DNA of 64,000 bases from Pelobacter seleniigenes DSM 18267 (GTDB lineage Bacteria; Desulfobacterota; Desulfuromonadia; Desulfuromonadales; Geopsychrobacteraceae). Position numbers and translations under genes: made by a program. Positions 45,234 through 53,539 of the stretch are shown here, piece after piece. Position 1 is the first letter of the stretch; each line of letters opens with the position of its first letter. The notes under the pieces are model-generated. The model saw only the letters and a list, made by a program, of their open reading frames with translations. It ran no database searches and was not told where the DNA came from. The stretch is taken from the NCBI RefSeq assembly GCF_000711225.1, contig NZ_JOMG01000005.1, positions 372,001-436,000 of the forward strand, read 5' to 3'.

Positions 45234-45812
45234 TCACTGTTTCTCGGAGCTTTTTATCATTGCCATGTAGCTAAAAAAAGTTCTTCTCCCCACCCCAATT
45301 GCGGAACAAACTTCGGCAGCTGTCTGACTAGAATTCTCGTAAATAATACGTGCCTGCTCGAGTTTTTTAGGATCAGTTCTTGGTCTACCACCACTTTTTC
45401 CTCTTGCCTTGGCTGCGGCTCTTCCTGCTGCCGTTCTTTCGGCTTTCAGCTCCCTTTCCATCTGATTAATAGCTCCCATGATGGAGATGAAAGCTCTTCC
45501 TGTAGCAGTTGTCGTATTAATTTCTTCTCTTAAAGATTGAATGTTAATCTCCCGATCTTCCAATATTTTTATTATTTCCAAAAGGTGTATAAGCGATCGA
45601 GACATTCGGCTCAGCTCTGTAATGACCAAGATATCCCCAGGGCGAATATATTCCAAAAGCTTTCCCCATTCCGGGCGAATCTCCTTGACCCCACTGATTT
45701 GATCACAAAATATTTTTTGGCACCCAGCCTCTCTTAGTTCATCCAACTGAGCATCAAGGTTCTGGCCGGTTGTACTTACCCTGGCATACCCGACTTTGTA
45801 ATTGCGATTCAT
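45234..45812 (-). CDS. serine recombinase (resolvase/invertase family)
   Basis: The 192-residue protein has the catalytic N-terminal domain with the nucleophile in YARVSTTGQNLDAQLDELRE and TELSRMSRSL, and a C-terminal helix-turn-helix (TAAEVCSAIGVGRRTFFSY). It is the size of Tn3/TniR-type resolvases. The start at 45812 has GGAG nine bases upstream; an earlier ATG at 45866 does not. It is divergent from tnsA across a 480-base AT-rich gap that probably contains its res site. It may resolve cointegrates made by this transposon, as TniR does in Tn5053-type elements. Confidence 0.9.
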   Translation of the reverse strand: MNRNYKVGYARVSTTGQNLDAQLDELREAGCQKIFCDQISGVKEIRPEWGKLLEYIRPGDILVITELSRMSRSLIHLLEIIKILEDREINIQSLREEINTTTATGRAFISIMGAINQMERELKAERTAAGRAAAKARGKSGGRPRTDPKKLEQARIIYENSSQTAAEVCSAIGVGRRTFFSYMAMIKSSEKQ

Positions 45813-46289
45813 CGTGGTTCTCCATTTATCAGCCCTCCCGCTCATATCATATAAAAATAGTGCCATAACTTATGAATTTGTCGATTAATTGCATTTACAT
45901 TTTTGCATAAGTTTTTGCACTAATTTTTCCAAAAAACTGAATCACACTGAAAAGACTAGGGCCAAATGCAAAAAGTATACTTTTCGCACCAAAAAAAAAT
46001 ATTATTTTTTTTATACAACTTCAATTTTGCAAATATTTAAGTATTTATAAATATTTAGATTGTTTTGATAAAGATAATTAAAGAATTGAAGAATTAAAGA
46101 AAAAGAATTTATAACTATAGCTTATTAAATAACAATTTAAGAAAAAAAGTAAACGCTTTAAGAATTACTATATTTAATTATTGCAATATTTATTCCCTTG
46201 AAAAAAAAATTTGAAGTGATAATAAGTTCATTATGAAGATAGATACATGTATAGATGAGGTGTTATGTCTGATAGGGAGAAATATAACC
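45813..46289. other. AT-rich intergenic region between resolvase and tnsA, candidate res site
   Basis: About 480 very AT-rich bases without a credible gene. It contains a perfect 14-bp palindrome AAAAGTATACTTTT at 45971-45984 centred on TA, as in crossover sites of serine resolvases. Repeated TTTTTGCA / TGCAAAA motifs lie around it. The promoters for both divergent genes must lie here, but the base composition makes boxes impossible to choose. Confidence 0.45.
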
Positions 46290-47012
46290 ATGAATAAAAA
46301 TATTGAATCAAATAATTGTTCTTCAAAATCTTCTTTTTCCTTAATTGTCGATGGCAAATTTCCTAAACCGATCTGGATTCCAAAGTGGCGATACGGCGGT
46401 GATAGGTATGATTTTGACAGCCCCAAGTTACATATGCCAGTTGTCACCACCACTCCACATGAACATTATCATTGTCTAGTACTTGAATGTGATCCATTGG
46501 TGATCAGCTATTGTGTTTACCCACTTCATATATCAATTCGAGATATGGAAGGAAATGAAATAAGCTCCATGCCTGATGCCTGGGTTTTCATTGCGCCATC
46601 ATTTGAACAGATTCGTGAGGTTAAGAAACAGAAAGAGGTCGAGAAGGCCAAAAAACAAATCGAGTCACAAAAATCCTGGTGCGATCGAGCCTTCATTGAA
46701 CACAAAGTGATCGAAGTAGAAAGAGACCTTCCTGAATTACTTGTTAGCAATTGTGAACTAATTGTCCCTTATCTCAGTAACCCTTATCGGCCTGATATCC
46801 AGAAACAAGTAGTTGATTTAATAGACAAACATTTTGAAATCTCCCTTAGAGAGCTTCGATGTAATAGCAACATAAAAACACAGCAGCTTTACGATGCTGC
46901 ATTGCAGTTACTGTGCTCTGGTCGTCTTATAGCTGATTTACACCACCAACCATTTCCAGACCTGATACTTAGGAGGTGGACAAATGCCGAACCGCGCCAA
47001 CCTCTCTGCTGA
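46290..47012 (+). CDS. tnsA: TnsA-like transposon endonuclease
   Basis: The 240-residue protein has the TnsA N-terminal nuclease layout: an acidic residue in TTTPHEHYHCLVLECDPLVI (E58/E66), then D96 in SMPDAWVFI and E110-x-K112 in REVKKQ, fitting the PD-(D/E)xK active site. The C-terminal half is helical, as the TnsA domain that contacts TnsC. It should cut the 5' ends of the transposon so that transposition is cut-and-paste. GGGAG lies 10 bases before the ATG at 46290; an earlier start at 46233 is weaker. It overlaps tnsB by 29 bases. Confidence 0.8.
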   Translation: MNKNIESNNCSSKSSFSLIVDGKFPKPIWIPKWRYGGDRYDFDSPKLHMPVVTTTPHEHYHCLVLECDPLVISYCVYPLHISIRDMEGNEISSMPDAWVFIAPSFEQIREVKKQKEVEKAKKQIESQKSWCDRAFIEHKVIEVERDLPELLVSNCELIVPYLSNPYRPDIQKQVVDLIDKHFEISLRELRCNSNIKTQQLYDAALQLLCSGRLIADLHHQPFPDLILRRWTNAEPRQPLC

Positions 47013-48861
47013 GCAGAAGAACCATAGACTATGGCCTAACTTTGACCCAACTGAGCTTCCTGTAGCCAAGAGAGATAAATTTATTTGCAATAAAGCTAAC
47101 ATTGCCGCCTATTTGGATGAGACGGACCTTCCTGAAAATATCCGAAAGCTTCCACGTCAAGAAATTCATTCTCGGTTGAAGCGTTGCCTGACTTTACACT
47201 CGGATGGAAATATTTGGGGTTGGCGGGCCCTTGAACCTGGGATACGGATAAAACCCTATTGTCGTAAAAAGATAGTTGCCCCCATGGGTATTGGTAAGAA
47301 AGGGGGAAGGGCAGGGGCGCTCACTGCTTTATTCGAACGCTTTCCGGATATCTGGGAAACTGCGAAAAGTTCTTTTCTTGGCAAACTGGAGAAGGATAAA
47401 AAACTCAAGGTGAGAGAGGCAATTAGTGATATCCATCAGACAATGTTGCGCCTCTGCAAACAAAAGTTGATTGATGAACGCATTGCCCGAGGAGAATCGA
47501 CGGAAGAAGCCACGCAGAATTATGTCCTAGAGTATCCCTTTAATACCGAAACCCGTGGATTGCGTTCGCTGCAGAAACGTCTGAACTGCTTGTATGACAG
47601 CCATCCCCAATCAGCAATACGAGCCCGCCATGGAGCTGATGCAGCCAGGAAATATTCAGCAGAGCAGCCGAAAGAAAGGGATGATGAAAGCATATTGCGG
47701 CCTTATCAGCGGGTTGAGCTTGATGCGCATTCTATCGATGCCAACTTTTGGCTCCCAGAGGATCCTGATTTGCGGTTCGGAGGGCGAGAGAATTTCATTG
47801 TAAGGCCATGGCTATTGGCCCTGATAGAAGCTATGAGTCAAGCAGTACTGGCATATTTGATCGTGATTTCTAGGGAGGTCAATCATTGGGATGTGCTACG
47901 AGTCCTTAAACGTGCATTAGTTCCATGGCAACCAATGCAGTTGACTGTTCCGGGGTTGAGGTATGATGCTGGTTCAGGTCTGCCGTCCGGTGTGATAAAA
48001 GGGTGTGAATACGCCGTTTGGGACAGTCTGTTGCTTGACAATGCCCTGGCCCATTTAGCATTCGATGTAAGAAATGCTGTAAAAAAGGTCATGAATGGTA
48101 CAATTAATGACGGCCCGGGACGCAGTCCCTATCGTCGACCTCATGTCGAAGGTTTTTTTGATAATTTAGAAGAACATGGATTCCACCGTCTTCCAAACAC
48201 AGTTGGAAGTGGCCCGAACGACCCCCGTCGCGAAAATGCTGCTGAGGCTGCAAAGACTTACCAAATTGGTCACCAGGATCTCGTTGAACTAACAGATGTA
48301 CTTATCGCCAATTACAACGCAAATTCTCACCGAAAGCCCGGCGGCAAGTCACCATTAGACATACTACGTCTTTATACGCAGACTGAACACATCCGCATTT
48401 TAGAAGATCAACGGAAACTTATTGAATTCAACCCTAGATTTGAAGTGACGATTCGTTCAAATCGAAAAGAAGGACGACGTCCATACGTAAACCTTTTATA
48501 TTTACGGTACTCTAGTCATGCGTTGATCTACTCACTATCTGGAAAAAAAGCTGTAATGAGGCCAGATCCAGATGGTATGCATACTAGTGAAATTTTTCTA
48601 AAGGATTCGGGAAGGAACCTTGGAATAGTCAGAGTAAAAGATGCTCGCTGGAATTATCCACATACTATTGAGCAACGAAAATTATACTTCAACAAGGGAC
48701 TTGTTGACATAAAAAACACTAGTATCTCGGACTTTTGTGAAGGAGTAAAGGGAAGATTAACTCAAAAATCCTCGAATCGAAGAATTGATACAACAATCAA
48801 GACTCCGAATCACAATGACAACTTAAAGCGTTCACCAGATCGGAGGACTTTCGAACTATGA
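46984..48861 (+). CDS. tnsB: TnsB-like DDE transposase
   Basis: The 625-residue protein has an integrase-core DDE domain: about D246 in RVELDAHSIDANF, about D352 in LLLDNALAHLAF and about E389 in PHVEGFFDNLEEHGF, with about 36 residues between the last two. The N-terminal part carries DNA-binding helices and the C-terminus a beta-barrel and basic tail. It binds the terminal repeats and joins 3' ends to the target. AGGAGG precedes the ATG. The gene overlaps tnsA and tnsC, so the operon is tightly coupled. Confidence 0.9.
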   Translation: MPNRANLSAEQKNHRLWPNFDPTELPVAKRDKFICNKANIAAYLDETDLPENIRKLPRQEIHSRLKRCLTLHSDGNIWGWRALEPGIRIKPYCRKKIVAPMGIGKKGGRAGALTALFERFPDIWETAKSSFLGKLEKDKKLKVREAISDIHQTMLRLCKQKLIDERIARGESTEEATQNYVLEYPFNTETRGLRSLQKRLNCLYDSHPQSAIRARHGADAARKYSAEQPKERDDESILRPYQRVELDAHSIDANFWLPEDPDLRFGGRENFIVRPWLLALIEAMSQAVLAYLIVISREVNHWDVLRVLKRALVPWQPMQLTVPGLRYDAGSGLPSGVIKGCEYAVWDSLLLDNALAHLAFDVRNAVKKVMNGTINDGPGRSPYRRPHVEGFFDNLEEHGFHRLPNTVGSGPNDPRRENAAEAAKTYQIGHQDLVELTDVLIANYNANSHRKPGGKSPLDILRLYTQTEHIRILEDQRKLIEFNPRFEVTIRSNRKEGRRPYVNLLYLRYSSHALIYSLSGKKAVMRPDPDGMHTSEIFLKDSGRNLGIVRVKDARWNYPHTIEQRKLYFNKGLVDIKNTSISDFCEGVKGRLTQKSSNRRIDTTIKTPNHNDNLKRSPDRRTFEL

Positions 48862-49838
48862 ACGCAGGTATTTCAATTCCACACATCCCGCCTGGGACTC
48901 ATCCCGTTGAACGGAATCAAGTTTTACTTTTAACACCTGCAATCAATGGGTTACTGAACACCCTTAAAATTTGGCTTGAGGGGCGTCTTCCAGGCGGTTT
49001 GATTTACGGAGTGCCTAGGGTTGGCAAGACCAGAGCCATAAGGTATCTCATCAGGGAAAACGAACTGTACTCCGAGTTCGTTCCTTATATCAGCGTCACA
49101 ATGAGGAAAATTGAACCATCTACACCAAGGGCCTTCTGGGCTCACCTAGCAAGTCAACTTAAATATCCCATTGAGAAAGGGACAACCCAAAATTTGTGGG
49201 AACGTGTTTATCTTAAATTGACTGAAACAGCTCTAAACGATAATAAAGATGGACTTGTCTTGTTTATCAATGATGCCCAAAAATTAACTGAGCATCAGTA
49301 TGAATTACTTCATGACCTACATAATATTTTAGATGATCAAAATATTTATGCCTGCTTTGTCCTAGTTGGTCAGACCCAACTATTAAATATTCGTAACGGA
49401 TTTAAAGCTGTTGGCATGTCTGAAATAGTTGGGCGCTTTATGTCTGTAGATTATTGCATGCGCGGGATTACGAATCTTGAGGAATTAAGTTTTGTACTAG
49501 AAGGTTATGACGAGAACTCTGAGTTTCCGAAAGAGAGTAAATGCTCATATTCACAGTATTTCTTTCCTGAAATCTACCAATGTGGATGGAGACTGGCCAA
49601 TGAAGCATCAATCCTTTGGCAAGCATTCGAAAGAGTTCACCAAGAAAGTCGCATGGCTTGCAAACTGGAAATTCCACTACAATATGTTGTTCATGCCATA
49701 AATTATGGGTTGTGCCGTAATTCTTGCAGGGATTCTTCCTTTCCAGGGTTTTCCCTGGCATTGTGGAAACAGGCCATCCTTAATGCAGGATATGCGAGTG
49801 CCGGAAGCTTTTTAATTGCCCCTGAAGAAGTAGGGTAG
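48858..49838 (+). CDS. tnsC: TnsC-like AAA+ transposition ATPase
   Basis: The 326-residue protein has Walker A GVPRVGKT at residues 51-58 and Walker B GLVLFINDAQKL at about residues 131-142, followed by the sensor region ACFVLVGQTQLL. It is the TniB/TnsC regulator that links the target-site protein TniQ to the TnsA/TnsB transposase. It overlaps tnsB by four bases (ATGA). Confidence 0.9.
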   Translation: MNAGISIPHIPPGTHPVERNQVLLLTPAINGLLNTLKIWLEGRLPGGLIYGVPRVGKTRAIRYLIRENELYSEFVPYISVTMRKIEPSTPRAFWAHLASQLKYPIEKGTTQNLWERVYLKLTETALNDNKDGLVLFINDAQKLTEHQYELLHDLHNILDDQNIYACFVLVGQTQLLNIRNGFKAVGMSEIVGRFMSVDYCMRGITNLEELSFVLEGYDENSEFPKESKCSYSQYFFPEIYQCGWRLANEASILWQAFERVHQESRMACKLEIPLQYVVHAINYGLCRNSCRDSSFPGFSLALWKQAILNAGYASAGSFLIAPEEVG

Positions 49839-49844
49839 GTGGTA

Positions 49845-51176
49845 ATGATAAAAGGATACAACTGGTTTTCAGAATTGGTATATCCTTTCGAGTCTCAGTG
49901 GTCACTCCTGCATAAGTTTGCCGGCTGGAATGCATTAAATTTGGCCCAATTAAACGTTGCCATCGGGAAAACAAAGTACCCCAATCATAATAAAAACTTG
50001 TCAACAAGCTATTTCTTAGATCCTAAATCATTTTCAGAAAAGACAAACCTACATATTAAATATACAGAGGACAGTATATGTAATAAATATGTGCCATGGA
50101 ATTGTGAAAAATTATTAATTTCCTCGGATTTTCGTTATTGTCAATCTTGCATTTCGTTAGGGTATCATAGTGTTTTCCACCAGTTAAAAATTTTGAAAAA
50201 ATGCCCGATTCATGGAAACGATTTAATGGAACACTGCCACTATTGTGGTGTTAAAATTCCAATTACAATAAGTAGTAAGGCTATTAAATATCCTTATTCA
50301 TGCCCATCATGTCAAAAACCTTTTTTTAATTTAAGTATGCCAGGAATCGTTAATCCCTTAACTTGTAATGACCTTAAAAAAATCGAATCATTATCAAAAA
50401 TAATTATAAACACTCTAGATTATTTAGAAAATTCTACATTGATATGGAAAACAAGACCCAACTTTGAACAAATTGCCGGCTTGTTATATTTATTCTTTAA
50501 ATCAAAAGATCATAATACATATAAATTCTATGTCCATAATTTTAGAAAACCTATATACGTTGAAGTTTATGATGTTTTTAAAGAAACAGAAAATATTTTT
50601 GACAACGTTGATATTTATGTGTATTTAAATAAAATCTTAGAAGAGTTTTTATTAAAAAAACATAAACCTTGTCTTGATTATTGCATCAAAGTTTTGGGAA
50701 GTCTGTATGTTGATGAAAATTTCAATATCCAGCTTGGGTGCATTATTGCGCATTCATTTTTGATGTGGGAAGTATATTGGGAGAAAGTTCAGTCTATTTC
50801 GGGGCTGTGCAGATCACCTGAAGACATAAATTGGGATAAATCTAAATCGATTAGTCGAATCGCTACAAGGAGCATATTCGCTGCCGAATGTCTTGATAGT
50901 TTTTGGTTTTTTTTAAATGAAGCGGACAAAATGAATCGCGAAAAAGTATTTTTTTTACAAACAACTTATGGAGAAGGGTCGGATCCAGGTCTATTGAATT
51001 GGGTTGTTATTAAAAATCATCATCAGGAATCTGTGACAGAGGAATTATTCTTTTGGCGTAGGAAGCCCTACCCAAATAAAGAATTCAAGTTTTCCCAGAA
51101 GCACTTGGATAACGTGTTTCAATCCTGCAACCGAATCGCCATGGAGAAATATGAAAAGAGGTGGCACAAGGAGTAA
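49845..51176 (+). CDS. tniQ: TniQ/TnsD-family target-site protein
   Basis: The 443-residue protein has the TniQ zinc-finger region CQSCISLGYHSVFHQL, then KCPIHGNDLMEHCHYCG and YSCPSCQKPF at about residues 100-160. The remaining 280 residues are AT-rich in coding sequence and diverged. TniQ/TnsD proteins bind the attachment site and recruit TnsC. The length (longer than minimal TniQ) favours a site-specific TnsD-like role, which is inference. The start at 49845 follows GGTGG; GTG at 49839 is possible. It is the last gene of the operon and of the element. Confidence 0.83.
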   Translation: MIKGYNWFSELVYPFESQWSLLHKFAGWNALNLAQLNVAIGKTKYPNHNKNLSTSYFLDPKSFSEKTNLHIKYTEDSICNKYVPWNCEKLLISSDFRYCQSCISLGYHSVFHQLKILKKCPIHGNDLMEHCHYCGVKIPITISSKAIKYPYSCPSCQKPFFNLSMPGIVNPLTCNDLKKIESLSKIIINTLDYLENSTLIWKTRPNFEQIAGLLYLFFKSKDHNTYKFYVHNFRKPIYVEVYDVFKETENIFDNVDIYVYLNKILEEFLLKKHKPCLDYCIKVLGSLYVDENFNIQLGCIIAHSFLMWEVYWEKVQSISGLCRSPEDINWDKSKSISRIATRSIFAAECLDSFWFFLNEADKMNREKVFFLQTTYGEGSDPGLLNWVVIKNHHQESVTEELFFWRRKPYPNKEFKFSQKHLDNVFQSCNRIAMEKYEKRWHKE

Positions 51177-51225
51177 TCGTCATAACCATTCTTTCAATTT
51201 CTAATCCTGTCATAATATTTTCTTA

Positions 51226-51256
51226 CAATTTGTAATAAACTTTATTTCGTCGGCCG
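51226..51256 (-). repeat. right terminal inverted repeat of the Tn7-like element
   Basis: On the minus strand it reads CGGCCGACGAAATAAAG and on to TTATTACAAATTG, matching the left repeat at 26 of 31 positions. Further motifs TAATCCTGTCATAA (51202) and TAATCGTCATAA (51175) lie just inside. Confidence 0.72.
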
Positions 51257-51299
51257 GTCATGAGCAGACCCCACCGGGAAGCGACCGATATCTAACGTC
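51233..51299 (+). repeat. right transposon end plus flank (direct repeat with 19072-19136)
   Basis: The outer part of the right end is followed by the same 24-base sequence (51262-51285, beginning GAGCAGACCCC) and the same CTAACGTC at equal spacing as at 19099-19136. The flank may be the site recognised by TniQ or part of a wider transposon terminus. Confidence 0.65.
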
Positions 51300-51340
51300 G
51301 CATAATATATATTATGTAAACTAAAATATATTTCCCTACT

Positions 51341-51454
51341 GAGTTGAATAAAGAACAACATCCCTGGGCGGCTGTTGATCTGGTTCGCTCTGCTCTGTCC
51401 GCTGCCGGACGGCCATGGAAAATCAGGCGACCTCGATCACAGAACAACGATTAA
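51341..51454 (+). pseudogene. C-terminal fragment of a homologue of the gene at 19211-19615
   Basis: The frame HPWAAVDLVRSALSAAGRPW matches HPWASVDLVRTALNAAGRPG of the 134-residue protein across the transposon. It has no start codon of its own and only about 32 residues remain before the stop at 51452. It converges with the epimerase gene, whose stop it touches. Confidence 0.7.
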
Positions 51455-52476
51455 TTTATCAGCTTCAGTCGCAGCAAACTTTCTGCGCTGGCGATAATTG
51501 CTTCTCTGGCCGGCCTTGGTTCCCATCCTAGGAGCTGTTGGGCCTTGTCATGATTGGTATGCCGGATAATGCCCACTTGCGGCGCTGTTCCGCGCAAGGC
51601 CGGGACAACCCGGGCCAATGCTCGGTACAGCCAATCCGGAAGCGTCACGCGCGGCACCTTACCGGCCACTGAACCAAAGTGTTCACGCAGAACTTTCGCC
51701 ACTTCGGCCATTGAGGTGATCGGCTCGGCAACGGCAATGAAGCGCTCGCCAATGGCGGTTGGGCTGGTCAGCGCCAACAGATGCAAAGCCGCAACATCGC
51801 GAACGTCAACAGCGCCAAAATAAATGCGCGCAAGCGCAGGCATCGAGCCTTCCAGCAGAGCTTTAACCAGGCCGATGGAGGCAGCGTAGTGAGGTCCTAG
51901 CACCGGCCCGAAAATACCCACCGGGTTAATCACCGAAAGCTCCAGGGTACTGCCCTCATTGCTGATAAAGTCCCAGGCTGCCCGCTCTGCCAGTGTCTTT
52001 GATTTGATATAGGGTGTGACATCGGCGCCGGCGGGATCGGTCCAGTCCCCTTCGTTGTAATGCCGTTCCCCTGCCCCGTGACCATACCCCACAGCGGCAA
52101 AGGACGAGGTTAAGACCACCCGCTTGACCCCGGCCGCATGTGCAGCTTTGAGCACCCGCAGTGTGCCGCCGACAGCCGGTGCGACCAACTCGTCTTCATT
52201 CTTCGGTTGAACCGGTGGAAAAGGCGAAGCGACATGCAGGACAGCATCGCAACCGGAGACAGCCTCAATCCAGCCTTCATCCTGCAACAGATCGCCGGTT
52301 AAAAATTGCAACCCGCTATCCTGAACAATACCACCTTGGTGCAAACTGGCTTGAACTGCAGCAACCCGCTGCAAAGAGCGCACAGTTGTGCGAACATCAT
52401 AACCTGTGTTCAGAAGCTGAATAATGATGTGCTCAGCAAGGAAGCCGGTGCCGCCGGTCACCAGAACTGTACTCAT
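51451..52476 (-). CDS. NAD(P)-dependent epimerase/dihydroflavonol-reductase-like (extended SDR) protein
   Basis: The 341-residue protein has the extended short-chain dehydrogenase Rossmann motif VLVTGGTGFLAEHIIIQLL at the N-terminus, the DAVLHVASPFPP segment and a YxxxK active site in VTPYIKSKTLAERAAWDF. It is closest in layout to dihydroflavonol-4-reductase/cinnamoyl-CoA-reductase-like bacterial enzymes that reduce an aldehyde or ketone with NADPH. The substrate is unknown. The quinone oxidoreductase gene lies 9 bases upstream, so the two form an operon. Confidence 0.87.
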   Translation of the reverse strand: MSTVLVTGGTGFLAEHIIIQLLNTGYDVRTTVRSLQRVAAVQASLHQGGIVQDSGLQFLTGDLLQDEGWIEAVSGCDAVLHVASPFPPVQPKNEDELVAPAVGGTLRVLKAAHAAGVKRVVLTSSFAAVGYGHGAGERHYNEGDWTDPAGADVTPYIKSKTLAERAAWDFISNEGSTLELSVINPVGIFGPVLGPHYAASIGLVKALLEGSMPALARIYFGAVDVRDVAALHLLALTSPTAIGERFIAVAEPITSMAEVAKVLREHFGSVAGKVPRVTLPDWLYRALARVVPALRGTAPQVGIIRHTNHDKAQQLLGWEPRPAREAIIASAESLLRLKLIN

Positions 52477-52485
52477 GTAAACCTG

Positions 52486-53451
52486 CTACGGGATAAGGAT
52501 AATTTTGCCGTTTCCACCAGGCTCCATGACTAATTTATGGGCCTCCGGGGCGCTTCGTAACGGGAGCTCCGTGCGGATGGTGGGTTTAAACCGCCCGTCC
52601 TGCAGACCGGCATGAATCACCGCATGGATTTGGCGAAACTCTGTGGGGGAAGCATTGAATGCAGCCATCCCCAGAATGGAGGCATTTTTCCCCATGGTGT
52701 CACGTGGGTTGATTTCGATGGTGCCACGGTTGCCGATCACCACAATCCGACCATACTTGGCAACAACCTTCAGGTCTTTGTCGAGATTGACATTCGCCAG
52801 CATCTCCAGAATCACGTCGACCCCCATGCCGCAAGTCAGCTCAGCCACGGCATCGAGATAATTATCGTCATGGTGGTTCAATGCTGCGACAACCCCCTGC
52901 TCCTGCAACAGTTTAATCCCGGCAGTGGTCCCGGCAGTGCCGATGACTCTCAGTCCGTAAGAATGGGCGATCTGGACCGCGGCCTGACCAACCGCACCAC
53001 TGGCGCCATGAATCAAGACCGTTTCTCCGGGTAACGCATGGGCTCGATAGAGTAAACCGTAAAAGGCTGTTGTATAAGGGACTCCGATGGCCGCGCCAAC
53101 GGAAAAATCGCTCTTGTCAGGGAGCGTAAAGACTTGATTTTCCGAGCAAACCAATTGTTCGGCATAGCTACCCACCAGGCTACCGAAAACATAGACCCGC
53201 TCTCCCACCTGGCGATGTTTGACGTCAGCGCCGACGGCGGAGATGATACCGGCCGCATCATTTCCAGGAATATAAGGTAGTTCGGGTTTTAGCGGATAGA
53301 TTCCTGCGCGGATATAGGTATCAACGGGATTCACGCCAATGGCTTTCACGTCGACTTTGACCTGACCTCTGGCCGGTACCGGAGCGGCAATTTCTTGAAT
53401 CTGCATCACTTCCGGGGCGCCAAATTCTTTGACCTGAATAGCTTGCATCAT
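52486..53451 (-). CDS. zinc-free quinone oxidoreductase (MDR superfamily)
   Basis: The 321-residue protein starts MMQAIQVKEFGAPEVMQIQE and has the GroES-like domain with YIPGNDAAGIISAVG and the nucleotide-binding LIHGASGAVGQAAVQIAHSY. Zinc-binding cysteines are absent, as in quinone oxidoreductase/crotonyl reductase types. It reduces quinones or enones with NADPH in the cytoplasm. The open frame continues upstream to 53838, but AGGAG just before 53451 and the family N-terminus set the start; the extra part is antisense to recG. It precedes the epimerase/reductase gene. Confidence 0.88.
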   Translation of the reverse strand: MMQAIQVKEFGAPEVMQIQEIAAPVPARGQVKVDVKAIGVNPVDTYIRAGIYPLKPELPYIPGNDAAGIISAVGADVKHRQVGERVYVFGSLVGSYAEQLVCSENQVFTLPDKSDFSVGAAIGVPYTTAFYGLLYRAHALPGETVLIHGASGAVGQAAVQIAHSYGLRVIGTAGTTAGIKLLQEQGVVAALNHHDDNYLDAVAELTCGMGVDVILEMLANVNLDKDLKVVAKYGRIVVIGNRGTIEINPRDTMGKNASILGMAAFNASPTEFRQIHAVIHAGLQDGRFKPTIRTELPLRSAPEAHKLVMEPGGNGKIILIP

Positions 53452-53539
53452 GATCGCTCCTGAACTGTTGATGATAGAAGTCGTCTTTCTGAAACAAAAA
53501 TCGCGCTTGATGTTGACTGATTTACTGAATGAAAGTCTA

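Larger units (their letters stand above)
19616..51256. mobile_element. Tn7-like transposon of about 31.6 kb carrying defence and toxin-antitoxin cargo
   Basis: The element is defined by a 31-bp imperfect terminal inverted repeat (19616-19646 on plus; 51226-51256 on minus; 26 of 31 identical), with further TGACA/TGTCA motifs inside both ends that look like TnsB sites. The right third encodes TnsA, TnsB, TnsC and TniQ in one operon plus a divergent serine resolvase. Cargo includes HEPN-motif genes with an attC site, nested insertion sequences, ccdAB, other antitoxin-like genes, a type I restriction-modification system and the MBL / E2-E1-JAB / patatin module. Base composition changes sharply between cargo blocks (GC-rich hsdM, AT-rich tniQ). 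The outermost few bases and the target duplication could not be fixed by eye. No cas gene or CRISPR array is seen, so it is not a CRISPR-guided transposon. Confidence 0.72.

Noticed and set aside
45234-51256. CRISPR-associated transposon
   Set aside because: The tnsA-B-C-tniQ set is compatible with one, but no cas gene, no CRISPR repeat array and no crRNA-like repeat was seen anywhere in the window.
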